Source: UBA11346 sp038060575 (GTDB lineage Bacteria; Planctomycetota; UBA11346). Taken from it: a stretch of 64,000 nucleotides of DNA. Shown piece by piece: positions 15,497 through 24,719 of the stretch (its first letter is position 1; every line of letters begins with the position of its first letter). A program made the translations under genes and the position numbers. Under the pieces are notes generated by a model. That model was not told where the DNA came from, searched no databases, and saw only the letters and a list, made by a program, of their open reading frames with translations. The stretch lies in the NCBI GenBank assembly GCA_964652775.1, contig CAZZAM010000010.1, forward strand, positions 37,118 to 101,117. The letters run 5' to 3'.

Positions 15497-18400
15497 ATGA
15501 TCGCGTTGTTTCTGCGCCTCGCATTGGTGCTGGTCGTCTGCCTCATGGGCGCGTCGGTGGTCCAACGACTATTGGCACGCAACAGTCCGCCGAGCGACAA
15601 GGTCAGCGTCCACGTCACCGCAACAAAACCATTCACGCTCGCAGACGTCCTCGCCGCCAACATTCCCACCCCGATCCGCTCGCGTGTATCCTTCCCGGGA
15701 TATAGTTACGCCCAAGCACAGCCTGGCAGCCAAGATGCTCCTGAAATCGTCATTACTCATTTTGCTGAAGCTCCCGAGCTTGCTGCCCGTACCACCAAAC
15801 CACGCGATGACCCTGACTGGCTGCCACCAGTAGCCGAGCGTATGCCACGCAACCCGGCCGTGGTCCGTGGCCCGGACGGCATCGGCGTGTACGGCGGTGA
15901 CTGGAAGCATTGCATCAGTGGCGCTCGCGGCGACCTGGGCACCAAAATCGGCTACGAGTCGCTCGTCCGCTTCGACCCGTCTGGACGCCTCCAGCCCGGA
16001 TTGGCCCACCGCTGGGAGGTCAGCCCTGATAACCGCGTTTTTACCTTTTATTTACGCAAGGGACACCGCTGGTCTAATGGCCAGCCCTTCACCGCCCAGG
16101 ACATTACCTGGACCTGCAACGTCGATATCGGTTCAGCGCACTGGTCGCCACCAGACTGGACGCGCCCCACCGACGGTGCGACTAGGCTATACGTCGGCGA
16201 CGTGCGCGACTGGCCAGCGCTCGCCAAAGCGATCGTTGATGAACCAACCTCGCCATCACCCGCCGCTCAACTGCGCGCTCAGCTAACGCCAGAAGCGCTC
16301 GCCCTGCTGCGTGACCTCGCTGCCGGCAAAGCGCTTCCCGCGACCGGCGAAGACGCGCTCACCAATGAATTCAACCGCATATTGTCGGTTGACGTGTTCG
16401 CTGACGGATCCGCGTGGCGATCACTGGACCTGACTCAGGAAATCCGCGACCTCACGGCCAAGGGCCACTCACGACTATCCAAGGCCGAGATCGCCCAACT
16501 CCACCTCATGCTCGAACGCAAGGCGCTGTTTGAGCGAGTTTCAGCAAAAAGTGCAGAGCTTGATCCCGCCGATCGTTCCCGCCTGCAGATGCTGCTGTTT
16601 CGCGCTGCTTTTGCCCGCTGGGTAACTCCGGCCGAAAAACGTCGCGTGAAGGTCGAGGCGATTCCCGATGAAGATGGCGACAACTCCCACATTGTCCGCT
16701 TCACCTTTGATAACCCGAATTCAATCTTCCTGGAAAAAACCGCGACCTTCATGTGCTACACCGGCTTGTTCAAGCCGTCAAATACTAACAAGGTCTGGCA
16801 TGTCGACGGCATGATCGAATTGGCCGACTGTGACATCATCGATTGGCCAGGACTGGCTCGCCTATTGATGAGCGCCCAGGATGGAACGACTGCGCTCGGT
16901 CGCCTCGCTGGATTGCTGAGTGAATCCACGCGCGCCGCGTTGACTGCCATATCCGCCAGCGAACAACCGACCCCTGCTGATCGCGCGCGCCTCATTGCCG
17001 ACCTCAACCGCATCGCCGAAGGATCCGACCTCTACCAGCCAGGCGTCTGGCCAGAAGCCGCTTTCGACCAGGAGGTCAGCGAGATCCAAGCGCGCAATGT
17101 CCTTGGCTTCGGATTTCCGGACTGGCGGCGCTATGACGAACTCTGTGATCGCCAAGACCTGATGCGCCGCGCAGCTAGTAACGGCGTGGCCACGCTGTCA
17201 GCCGTCGAGCGCATCCGTCTCCACGGTGCCTTGATCCGGGCCTCGGTCCCAGCTCAGATCATCGCGTTGAATCGCGAGGCCGGGCTTGACTACTTGGCCC
17301 AACACGGTCCGCGCAAATACGGCAATTGGATGGACCGTTATCGCGAAAGTTCTAACTACCATCCGGTGTTCAATCCGCATGTACCAACCCTGACTGCGTG
17401 GCGCTCGATCAGTGAAAAGAAGGAACTCACCAACATCGCCATCCGCAATCCCTATTACTACAAAGTGGATGAACACGGCAATCAACTGCCTTACATCAAC
17501 CGCATCATCACCCAAACCGGGGTCGATCACGCCGTACAACTCCTCAAATTACGCTCGGGAAATATCGATTTCCAGATCCGCGACCTGACCTTTGCCGATT
17601 TCACCGTGCTCAAACAGAACGAGACAATTGGCAAATACGAGATCCGCCTGTGGGCCAATGATTACTGTGGCGAAGTGAATTTCTGGCCGTTGCAGACTCA
17701 CCGGGATCCTGAATACCGACGCCTGTTCACCGATCGCCGCTTCCGCCAAGCGCTTTCGCTCGGACTGAATCGCCAGGAGATTATTGACGTCGTCTACAAA
17801 GGCATGGGCAAGCCCATGCAGCACTCCATTCCCGAGGGCTCTCCCTACTACAACGCCAAGCTGGCAAAGGCGTACATTGCCTACGATCCGGCACGGGCCA
17901 ATGCGCTACTTGATGCGATCGGCATCGCCAAACGTAATTCAGATGGCATGCGTCTCTTCTGGGATGGACGACCAATCACCATCGATCTGAACACAGCGGG
18001 TAGCGTCCCGAACGAAGTCGTGCAGATGGCGTGCAATGCCTGGCAAGCACTCGGCCTCAATGTGCAGTTGAAGTTCCGCCAGGGCATGATGATGAATCGC
18101 ATGATCGAGATGGGCACCGCCGACATCGTTGCCGTCTGGGAGGGCGGCAGCTCTTTCGGTCCACTGCTCGCCGGCAGCTTTGCCCCCACCCATCCCGCCG
18201 AGTCGCCGCAATGGTCGGCCTGGGTTAAACACCTGAGCGGTTTCAAGGGCGGCGCTGAAGAACCACCACCGTGGCTCATCGACATCAATCGAATCTGGGA
18301 GTCGGTACTCACCGCTAAAAACAAGACTGACCAATTGGCGGCCTGGGCAGCACTCACGGATCAGGCCGCCGAGGACCTGTCGGTCATTGGCATCATGACC

Positions 18401-18535
18401 AGCCCGGGACGGCTGGTCTATGTCCGCAACGGGTTCAAGAACGTTCCCAAACTCGCACTCGCTGGGTGGATCGCGCACGAGCCAGGTAATAGCTGTCCCG
18501 AAGCGTTCTTCTTCGATCCCAAGGTGGGCAACTGA
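15497..18535 (+). CDS. Oversized extracellular solute-binding protein of the peptide/oligosaccharide ABC family
   Basis: This is the binding protein of the downstream importer (SBP family 5, OppA/DppA type). The ATG at 15497 has AGGAG upstream and gives a hydrophobic signal/anchor segment at residues 4-27. Family landmarks include YESLVRFDPSGRLQPGLAHRW, a FYLRKGHRWSNGQPFTAQDI segment, DRRFRQALSLGLNRQEI, and late lobe-2 elements. Normal members are 500-600 aa; this one is 1012. The extra length is two alpha-rich insertions, roughly residues 235-390 and 430-620, containing SRL..AEIAQLH and PADR-type helices. The ligand cannot be read from sequence; family members bind peptides, nickel or oligosaccharides. 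Confidence 0.88.
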   Translation: MIALFLRLALVLVVCLMGASVVQRLLARNSPPSDKVSVHVTATKPFTLADVLAANIPTPIRSRVSFPGYSYAQAQPGSQDAPEIVITHFAEAPELAARTTKPRDDPDWLPPVAERMPRNPAVVRGPDGIGVYGGDWKHCISGARGDLGTKIGYESLVRFDPSGRLQPGLAHRWEVSPDNRVFTFYLRKGHRWSNGQPFTAQDITWTCNVDIGSAHWSPPDWTRPTDGATRLYVGDVRDWPALAKAIVDEPTSPSPAAQLRAQLTPEALALLRDLAAGKALPATGEDALTNEFNRILSVDVFADGSAWRSLDLTQEIRDLTAKGHSRLSKAEIAQLHLMLERKALFERVSAKSAELDPADRSRLQMLLFRAAFARWVTPAEKRRVKVEAIPDEDGDNSHIVRFTFDNPNSIFLEKTATFMCYTGLFKPSNTNKVWHVDGMIELADCDIIDWPGLARLLMSAQDGTTALGRLAGLLSESTRAALTAISASEQPTPADRARLIADLNRIAEGSDLYQPGVWPEAAFDQEVSEIQARNVLGFGFPDWRRYDELCDRQDLMRRAASNGVATLSAVERIRLHGALIRASVPAQIIALNREAGLDYLAQHGPRKYGNWMDRYRESSNYHPVFNPHVPTLTAWRSISEKKELTNIAIRNPYYYKVDEHGNQLPYINRIITQTGVDHAVQLLKLRSGNIDFQIRDLTFADFTVLKQNETIGKYEIRLWANDYCGEVNFWPLQTHRDPEYRRLFTDRRFRQALSLGLNRQEIIDVVYKGMGKPMQHSIPEGSPYYNAKLAKAYIAYDPARANALLDAIGIAKRNSDGMRLFWDGRPITIDLNTAGSVPNEVVQMACNAWQALGLNVQLKFRQGMMMNRMIEMGTADIVAVWEGGSSFGPLLAGSFAPTHPAESPQWSAWVKHLSGFKGGAEEPPPWLIDINRIWESVLTAKNKTDQLAAWAALTDQAAEDLSVIGIMTSPGRLVYVRNGFKNVPKLALAGWIAHEPGNSCPEAFFFDPKVGN

Positions 18536-18536
18536 G

Positions 18537-19529
18537 ATGTTGATCCGCTATATCATTCGCCGCCTAATGATCGCCATTCCAACCCTGTTGGTGATCAGCC
18601 TGCTCGTGTTTCTGGTCATCCAATTGCCGCCAGGCAACTTCCTCGACTTCAAAATCGATCAGATGAAAAAAGAGGGACAGGTCGATCAGGCCGAGATCTC
18701 GGCGCTGCGCGAACGCTACCATTTCGATCAACCTATCCTGATCCGCTACGTCTTTTGGATGCGCGGCTTTGTCACTGGCGACCTCGGCAAATCGTTCGAG
18801 ACCGACGCCGAAGTAACCGACATTCTGATCGAACTGCTGCCGCCAACTATCGCGATCAGCTTCTGCGCCCTCATTATCACCTGGATCGTTGCGTTCCCAT
18901 TCGGCATCATTGCTGCCGTCAGGAGGAATACGCCCTGGGACTACTCACTGACCTTCTTCGGGCTCGTCGCCATGGCGACACCTGCATTTATCCTTGCCCT
19001 CGTGTTTCAAGTCGTGATGCAGCACTTCTCGCCCACCTTCGATCCCACTGGTCTGATCAGCCAGCCGTATCGCGATCAACCATGGTCCTTAGGCAAAACA
19101 ATCGACCTGCTGATGCACCTATGGGTTCCGGTGGTCATTCTCGGCGTAGCCGGCACCGCGAGTATGATCCGCATCCTGCGCGCCAATTTGATCGACGAAC
19201 TGAAAAAACAGTACGTGCTGTGCGCCATGGCACGCGGCGTTCATCCGGCGGTGGCCGTCCTGCGCTATCCACTGCGCGTGGCGATCAATCCGTTCATCTC
19301 CAGCATCGGCCTGATCCTGCCGGCGCTCATTGGCGGCTCGCTGATCATCGAGAAGGTCCTTGGCCTGCCCACGCTCGGACCCCGCCTGCTGCAGGCTTTG
19401 CAAAGCCAAGACATCTATCTCGCCTCCAGTTGTGTTTTCATCCACTGCATCCTGGCCGTCGTTGGCATCCTGATCAGCGATATCCTGCTCTCGATTGTCG
19501 ATCCCCGTATCCGTTTTGGTGGGAAGTAG
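18537..19529 (+). CDS. ABC transporter permease, OppB/DppB type
   Basis: The ATG at 18537 lies 1 bp after the stop of the binding-protein gene. The 330-residue protein starts MLIRYIIRRLMIAIPTLLVIS, the typical first helix of DppB-like permeases, followed by ALRERYHFDQPILIRY and the conserved EAA-loop region (AMARGVHPAVAVLRYPLRVAINP). There are about six transmembrane helices. It pairs with the next permease to form the channel. The family usually carries a periplasmic loop after the first helix, as here. Adjacent spacing indicates one operon with the binding protein and both ATPases. Confidence 0.94.
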   Translation: MLIRYIIRRLMIAIPTLLVISLLVFLVIQLPPGNFLDFKIDQMKKEGQVDQAEISALRERYHFDQPILIRYVFWMRGFVTGDLGKSFETDAEVTDILIELLPPTIAISFCALIITWIVAFPFGIIAAVRRNTPWDYSLTFFGLVAMATPAFILALVFQVVMQHFSPTFDPTGLISQPYRDQPWSLGKTIDLLMHLWVPVVILGVAGTASMIRILRANLIDELKKQYVLCAMARGVHPAVAVLRYPLRVAINPFISSIGLILPALIGGSLIIEKVLGLPTLGPRLLQALQSQDIYLASSCVFIHCILAVVGILISDILLSIVDPRIRFGGK

Positions 19530-19530
19530 C

Positions 19531-20658
19531 ATGGCTGATCCGACCATCCCTCCTGCTCAAGCGCCCGCCGACGCCGGCAAGACAGCGTATTATGAGGCCA
19601 GTCATTGGACGCTCATGCGGCGTCGGTTCTGCAAGCACCGCGTAGCATTCTGGTGCACCCATCTGGTGTTTCTGATCTATGCGCTGTGCCTAGCCGCACC
19701 GCTCCTTGCGCCCTACGATCCGGTCAAGATCCATTCGAATTTCATCAATCTGCCGCCTCAGATCGTACATGTCGGCTTCGTCGAAAACCATACGCTGCCG
19801 CGCCTCTATGTGCATCCGTATCGGCAGAACATGGATCCGAGTACGTTGGATCGAACGTACTGGGTTGACGAGTCGGTCCGGGTTCCGATCCGCTTTTTCG
19901 TCGAGGGTCATTCGTGGGGGCTGTTCGGCCTCGAGAGCAATCGCCATCTGTTTGGCGTCGACGAAGGCCAGACCTGCTTCCTGTTCGGCACTGGACAACT
20001 TGGTCAAGACAGCCTGTCGCGCATGCTCTACGGCGGCCGCATCTCGCTGCTGCTTGGCCTGATGGGCGTGCTGCTCTCGTTTTTCCTCGGCCTCACCCTG
20101 GGCGGCATCTCTGGCTATTACGGTGGCCGCATCGACATGATCATTCAGCGCTCAGCCGAAGTGATGATGACGATTCCGTCGATCCCATTGTGGCTCGCCC
20201 TCGGTGCCGCCATTCCCAAAGATTGGTCTCCCCTGCAGGTCTACTGGGGCATGACCATGATCCTGGCCTGCATCGGTTGGACCGGCATGTGCCGGACGGT
20301 GCGCGGCAAACTACTATCGCTACGCGAAGAGGATTACGCCAAGGCGGCCCTGCTCGCCGGTGCAACCGAAGGCCGCATCATCGCCGTCCATCTCATCCCC
20401 AATTTCTTCAGTCATATCATCGCCAGCCTCAGTCTTGCGGTTCCCGGCATGATCCTCGCCGAAACCAGCCTCAGCTTCCTCGGCCTCGGACTACGTCCGC
20501 CGGTCGTCAGTTGGGGCGTGCTGCTGCAGGAGGCGACCGTCGATTCGGTGATCAACCAGCCATGGCTGCTGATGCCCGCCGCATGCGTTATCCTGATCGT
20601 TCTCAGCTTCAACTTCATGGGCGAGGGCATGCGTGATGCCGCCGACCCCTACGCCTGA
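19531..20658 (+). CDS. ABC transporter permease, OppC/DppC type
   Basis: The ATG at 19531 follows the upstream stop by 1 bp. The 375-residue protein has an N-terminal OppC-like cytoplasmic region, a first helix at about residues 42-62, and then a long hydrophilic extracytoplasmic segment (~63-165), longer than usual. The conserved core begins with GTGQLGQDSLSRMLYGGRISL and includes the EAA motif EEDYAKAALLAGATEGRIIAVHLIPN and ILAETSLSFLGLGLRPP. Such long first loops occur in some permeases serving large substrates, which would fit the oversized binding protein; that link is inference. Confidence 0.94.
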   Translation: MADPTIPPAQAPADAGKTAYYEASHWTLMRRRFCKHRVAFWCTHLVFLIYALCLAAPLLAPYDPVKIHSNFINLPPQIVHVGFVENHTLPRLYVHPYRQNMDPSTLDRTYWVDESVRVPIRFFVEGHSWGLFGLESNRHLFGVDEGQTCFLFGTGQLGQDSLSRMLYGGRISLLLGLMGVLLSFFLGLTLGGISGYYGGRIDMIIQRSAEVMMTIPSIPLWLALGAAIPKDWSPLQVYWGMTMILACIGWTGMCRTVRGKLLSLREEDYAKAALLAGATEGRIIAVHLIPNFFSHIIASLSLAVPGMILAETSLSFLGLGLRPPVVSWGVLLQEATVDSVINQPWLLMPAACVILIVLSFNFMGEGMRDAADPYA

Positions 20659-20668
20659 CGGAACCGCC

Positions 20669-21685
20669 ATGCCGGAGCCCATCCTCGAATTCAAGGACGT
20701 GCACGTCCACTACCACACTGATGACGGCGTGGTCGAGGCGGTGCGTGGCGTGAATTATCGCGTCCATCCCGACGAGATCCTTGCTATCGTCGGTGAAAGC
20801 GGCTGCGGCAAAAGTCAGAGCAGCTACGCTGCCATGGGCTTGGTCCAACCACCGGGGCGCACACCGCAGGGCAAAATCCTATTTCGTGAAAAAGAAGGGG
20901 CTAACCCCATCGATTTGCTGAGCCTCGGACGCAACAGCAAAGAGATGCGTGCGATCCGCGGTGGTCGCTTGGCAATGATCTTCCAGGAGCCGATGACCGC
21001 ACTCAGTCCGGTACATCGCATCGGTACGCTGATCGACGAGGTGCTGCGCCTGCATACCGACCTCGATGCCGAAGCCCGCTTCAAACGCGCCTGCGAGATG
21101 CTGACCCGGGTTGGCATTCCTGACGCCGCCAAGCGCTACAAGCAGTATAGCTTCGAGTTTTCTGGCGGCATGCGTCAGCGCATCATGATTGCGATCGCGT
21201 TGGCCTGCAATCCCCGCTTGCTGATTGCCGACGAGCCGACCACCGGCCTCGATGTGACGATTCAGGCGCAGATCCTTGATCTGATTAAACAGGTGCAGGC
21301 CGAGTTCCACATCGGCGTGGTGCTGATCACCCACGATCTCGCTGTGGTCGCCGAGACCGCGCACCGCGTGGCCGTGATGTACCTGGGACGCATCGTCGAA
21401 GAGGCGAACGTCCTTGAGCTGTTCAAGCAACCGCGCCACCCATACACCGTCGCGTTGCTGCAATCGGTCATCGGCACGCAACTCAGCGCTGATGGTCGTC
21501 TGCCGACCATCCAAGGTACGGTGCCTGGTCCGCTCGAACGCGTGCCCGGCTGCCCGTTCCACCCACGCTGCCAAAAAGCCATCGCCGGTCTATGCGAGCG
21601 CGAACTGCCACGCGTCCGCCGGATCAATCCGACAACCCACGTCGCGTGTCACCTCTATAATGAATTTCCCGAGGATCAGCCATGA
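20669..21685 (+). CDS. ABC transporter ATP-binding protein, OppD/DppD type
   Basis: The first ATPase of the importer. Motifs are Walker A GESGCGKSQSS (near residue 43), Q-loop MIFQEPMTALSP, signature FSGGMRQR, Walker B LLIADEPTTGLD and the switch histidine in LITHDLAVV. The C-terminal cysteine-rich motif CPFHPRCQKA is typical of OppD/DppD and may bind an Fe-S cluster. I use the ATG at 20669 (338 aa); an ATG at 20633 overlapping the permease gene is possible. The stop overlaps the oppF-type start by 4 bp (ATGA). Confidence 0.94.
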   Translation: MPEPILEFKDVHVHYHTDDGVVEAVRGVNYRVHPDEILAIVGESGCGKSQSSYAAMGLVQPPGRTPQGKILFREKEGANPIDLLSLGRNSKEMRAIRGGRLAMIFQEPMTALSPVHRIGTLIDEVLRLHTDLDAEARFKRACEMLTRVGIPDAAKRYKQYSFEFSGGMRQRIMIAIALACNPRLLIADEPTTGLDVTIQAQILDLIKQVQAEFHIGVVLITHDLAVVAETAHRVAVMYLGRIVEEANVLELFKQPRHPYTVALLQSVIGTQLSADGRLPTIQGTVPGPLERVPGCPFHPRCQKAIAGLCERELPRVRRINPTTHVACHLYNEFPEDQP

Positions 21686-22719
21686 AGCCGCTGCTCCAGG
21701 TTGAAAATCTCAAAGTATGGTTCCCCAAGGCGACGACGTTCTTCGGCACACCGATCTCGTGGATCAAGGCGGTCGATGACGTCTGCTTCGAACTCAAGCA
21801 CGGCGAAACCATTGGCCTGGTTGGTGAATCGGGCTCCGGCAAATCGACCACCGGCTACAGCATCCTGCGTTCACTGACTCCGCGCTCGGGACGCATGCTG
21901 TTTTCGCCTGACGGTGAAAAACAGCACGATCTTGCCCAGCTCAACCAAAAGCAATTGCGTCCGCTGCGGAAGCACATGCAGTTGATCTTCCAAGATCCGT
22001 TCTCGTCGCTCAATCCGCGCATGACCGTTTTGCAGTTGGTCAGCGAACCGCTGATCGTCAACGGTATCACCAACAAGGGCGAGTTGCGCGACCGTGTGCG
22101 CGGACTGATCGTCGAGGCCGGCCTCAAGGCGGACTTTCTCAATCGCTATCCGCATGCGTTCTCCGGCGGCCAGCGGCAGCGCATCGTCATCGCCCGCGCC
22201 CTCGCCCTCAGCCCCAAGCTGGTCGTCGCCGACGAAGCGGTGTCCGCACTCGACGTGTCGGTGCAGGCACAGATCCTCAACCTGCTGCTCGACCTGCGCG
22301 AGAAGCACGGCCTCTCGTATATCTTCATCGCGCACAATCTCGAAGTCGTGCGCCATATCTCGAATCGCGTAGCCGTCATGTATGCCGGACGCCTGGTCGA
22401 AGACGGACCAACCGAAGAGGTGTTTGGCAATCCCAAGCATCCCTACACGCAGGCGCTGCTCGCCTCCAGCCCGAAGCCCGATCCGACCAGCACGCGCAAA
22501 GCCCGTCAGTTGCCCGGCGAAGTGCCAGATCCATCCAATCTGCCGTCCGGCTGCGTCTTCCATCCGCGTTGCCCGTCTCGCATGCCTGAGTGTTCGGTGC
22601 GCGTGCCGGTCACGACGAAGGTTGGCGACAGCAATGTGCGCTGCTTGCTGCATGAGACGTCAAGCACACCAACAGCAGCGCCGATGTATCCAGAGCCGTT
22701 TGCGGAAAAATCTCCGTAA
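21682..22719 (+). CDS. ABC transporter ATP-binding protein, OppF/DppF type
   Basis: The second ATPase of the importer, 345 aa. It has Walker A GESGSGKSTTG, Q-loop LIFQDPFSSLNPRM, signature FSGGQRQR, Walker B LVVADEAVSALDVSVQ and the switch histidine in FIAHNLEVV. Like its partner it ends with a CVFHPRCPSRMPEC cysteine motif. The ATGA overlap with the preceding gene shows tight coupling. It is the last gene of the transporter operon; the next gene (LysR) is convergent. Together the five genes make a complete importer, so peptides or oligosaccharides are probably taken up intact. Confidence 0.95.
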   Translation: MKPLLQVENLKVWFPKATTFFGTPISWIKAVDDVCFELKHGETIGLVGESGSGKSTTGYSILRSLTPRSGRMLFSPDGEKQHDLAQLNQKQLRPLRKHMQLIFQDPFSSLNPRMTVLQLVSEPLIVNGITNKGELRDRVRGLIVEAGLKADFLNRYPHAFSGGQRQRIVIARALALSPKLVVADEAVSALDVSVQAQILNLLLDLREKHGLSYIFIAHNLEVVRHISNRVAVMYAGRLVEDGPTEEVFGNPKHPYTQALLASSPKPDPTSTRKARQLPGEVPDPSNLPSGCVFHPRCPSRMPECSVRVPVTTKVGDSNVRCLLHETSSTPTAAPMYPEPFAEKSP

Positions 22720-22863
22720 TTGAAGAGCAGACTGGCGCTCACAATTCTCAGAGTTCGTTTACAGGGATCCAAAAATTCCTCGTTGATTGGCCTACTTTAA
22801 ATCCAAACAACGCGATCCAAGGCAACCGCCAACCTTAGGTGAAAATAACCTGGACGTTTCCGT

Positions 22864-23745
22864 TTAGGTCCGTCGCAACGTACGCAGTCGCCGAAGCAGT
22901 CGCTCAACCGCTTGATTCGGCTCCCGATTCGGCGTCAGCAAACGGATGACCCGCGCCACGGAACACTCGGGAATCGCCCGTGCGGCTAGTTCACCGTGGG
23001 GAATGCAGCCATCAGGGATAACGCCGAGGCCAAGCCCACTGCGCACCATCGCCTTGATCACCTCGACGTTGGCCAGTTCCATCACCGGCTTGAATTGCAG
23101 ACCGGCACGCTCGAACGCCTGCTCGAGCAGTCGGCGAACGGTCAGCCCACTCGAGAACGTGATCACCGGCCGTTCGGCAAGTTGCGCCAGCGTGGTTGGG
23201 ATCTCACTCTCGCGCAGATCGTGAGGGTGGATCAGCACCAGGGGATTCTGGAACAAGCGTTCGCAGCGTAAGCCGGGATGTTCGGTCGTACCTACTGCAA
23301 CATCCAACTCTCCGGTCAACAACATGTCCATCAACTGTGGACTGCTTTGGCAAACCACCCTCAACCGCACCTTGGGATTTGCCTGCACAAACGCCGGCAG
23401 CACTTTCGGCAACACGTAGATGCCAATCGAATCGATGCAGCCTAGACGCACCTCGCCACCGACTTCATCGCCAGACGCGCGCACCCGGTTGGTCAACGCC
23501 ACCAACGACACCAACACCTCACGCGAACCGGCCGCCAACGTTTCGCCCGCCGGAGTCAGCCGCGCACCCTGATTCGAACGCTCAATGAGCTGCACCCCAA
23601 CCGCACGCTCCAGCTCGCGGATCTGCCGCGACAACGTCGGCTGGGTCAACCCGCGCGCCCGCGCCGCCGCCGACACCGACCCGGTATCAGCAACCGCCAC
23701 CAAGGCAGCCAACGCGTGCGGAGAGAGATCGGCGTCGGGGGGCAC
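22864..23745 (-). CDS. LysR-family transcriptional regulator
   Basis: The N-terminal winged helix-turn-helix reads LVAVADTGSVSAAARARGLTQP followed by TLSRQIRELERAVGVQLIER, the standard LysR DNA-binding domain. The effector domain has a CIDSIGIYVLPKVLPAF start and GSGLGLGVIPDG-type segment near the end. I use the GTG at 23745 (VPPDADLSPHALAAL) because it places the HTH at the usual distance and gives 293 aa, the family norm; the upstream frame is tandem-repeat sequence. The divergent neighbour is an SDR oxidoreductase, a common LysR target arrangement, but the shared intergenic region is mostly repeats. Confidence 0.93.
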   Translation of the reverse strand: MPPDADLSPHALAALVAVADTGSVSAAARARGLTQPTLSRQIRELERAVGVQLIERSNQGARLTPAGETLAAGSREVLVSLVALTNRVRASGDEVGGEVRLGCIDSIGIYVLPKVLPAFVQANPKVRLRVVCQSSPQLMDMLLTGELDVAVGTTEHPGLRCERLFQNPLVLIHPHDLRESEIPTTLAQLAERPVITFSSGLTVRRLLEQAFERAGLQFKPVMELANVEVIKAMVRSGLGLGVIPDGCIPHGELAARAIPECSVARVIRLLTPNREPNQAVERLLRRLRTLRRT

Positions 23746-23772
23746 GGGGGAAGAGTAGAGGGATTGCCACGG

Positions 23773-23901
23773 TCCGGAAGTCCGGAAGTCCGGAAGTCCG
23801 GAAGTCTCTGAATTCCTTGCTGTTTTCGTCGTAATTGATGGTTCAACCAACATGGCACCACCAGACTTCCGGACCCCGGACTTCCGGACTTCCGGACTTC
23901 T
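23773..23901. repeat. Paired inverted arrays of the 8-bp unit CCGGAAGT
   Basis: About four CCGGAAGT units (23773-23806) face an array of ACTTCCGG units (23864-23901) across ~57 nt. The element fills the region between the divergent LysR and SDR genes. The same unit and arrangement are at 39036-39188 between sufB and sufC. Confidence 0.9.
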
Positions 23902-23922
23902 TTGCGTGCCTACTCTCCCGCC

Positions 23923-24717
23923 ATGCGACGTATTGCCGGCATGTCGATCTTGATCACGGGCGCTTCGAGCGGGATCGGCGCGGCGTTGGCGCAGGAGTTG
24001 GCGCGACGGGGGGCGCGGCTTGCGCTGGTGGCGCGACGGGTTGAGCGGTTGCGTGACGTGGATGCCAGCTGCGGCGGTGGACATCTGGTGCTGCCCGGTG
24101 ATCTGTCCGATGCGCCGTTTGCCGAGGCGTGCGTTCGCACGGCGCACGCGAAGCTTGGTCGGCTGGATGCGGTCGTGCTGAATGCTGGGCGTGGGCTGAC
24201 CCGCATGGTGGCCGAGACGACCGACGCCGAGTGGCGCGAGATCCTGGCGACCAATCTGCTGAGCACCGCAGCCGGAGTCCGCGCCGCAGTGCCGTTGCTG
24301 CGCGGCCAGGACAAGCGCGATGGCTGGCGGGGGCAGATCGTGATCGTGTCCTCGGTACTCGCCCGCCGTGCGGCGGCAGATGTTGGAGCGTACAGCGCGA
24401 CCAAGGCGGCGCAGTTGTCGCTCGCTGAAGCGCTGCGCGTTGAACTAGCCGATGACGCCATCGCGGTCACCAGTGTGCATCCGGTACGGACAACGACGGA
24501 ATTCTTCGCGACCAGCGCCGCGCTCAGCAATCGTCCGCACCACGTCGATAGCCGTCTGCCAACTCAGACAGCCGAAGTTGTCGCCACCAAGATCGCGACG
24601 GCGATCGCTCGTCCGCGTCCGGAAGTTTGGCCGCATTGGCTGTCGCGCTGGCAGGTGTCGTTCGCAACCCTGTGGCCGTCGTATGCAGATCGGATTTTGA
24701 AGAAATATCGGCGGTAA
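23923..24717 (+). CDS. SDR-family NAD(P)-dependent oxidoreductase
   Basis: A classical short-chain dehydrogenase of 264 aa. The Rossmann motif is ILITGASSGIGAALAQ (near residue 10), followed by LNAGRG (NAG motif), the catalytic serine in VIVSSVLARRA and the YSATK catalytic Tyr-Lys. The C-terminus (ARPRPEVWPHW...ILKKYRR) is the kind seen in SDRs that use lipid-like or keto substrates, but the substrate cannot be assigned. I chose the ATG at 23923; the one at 23941 is also possible. It is divergent from the LysR gene. Confidence 0.92.
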   Translation: MRRIAGMSILITGASSGIGAALAQELARRGARLALVARRVERLRDVDASCGGGHLVLPGDLSDAPFAEACVRTAHAKLGRLDAVVLNAGRGLTRMVAETTDAEWREILATNLLSTAAGVRAAVPLLRGQDKRDGWRGQIVIVSSVLARRAAADVGAYSATKAAQLSLAEALRVELADDAIAVTSVHPVRTTTEFFATSAALSNRPHHVDSRLPTQTAEVVATKIATAIARPRPEVWPHWLSRWQVSFATLWPSYADRILKKYRR

Positions 24718-24719
24718 CT

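Noticed and set aside
15216..15500. Plus-strand 94-aa frame before the ABC operon
   Set aside because: No family similarity, unusual composition, and it overlaps the well-supported binding-protein start.
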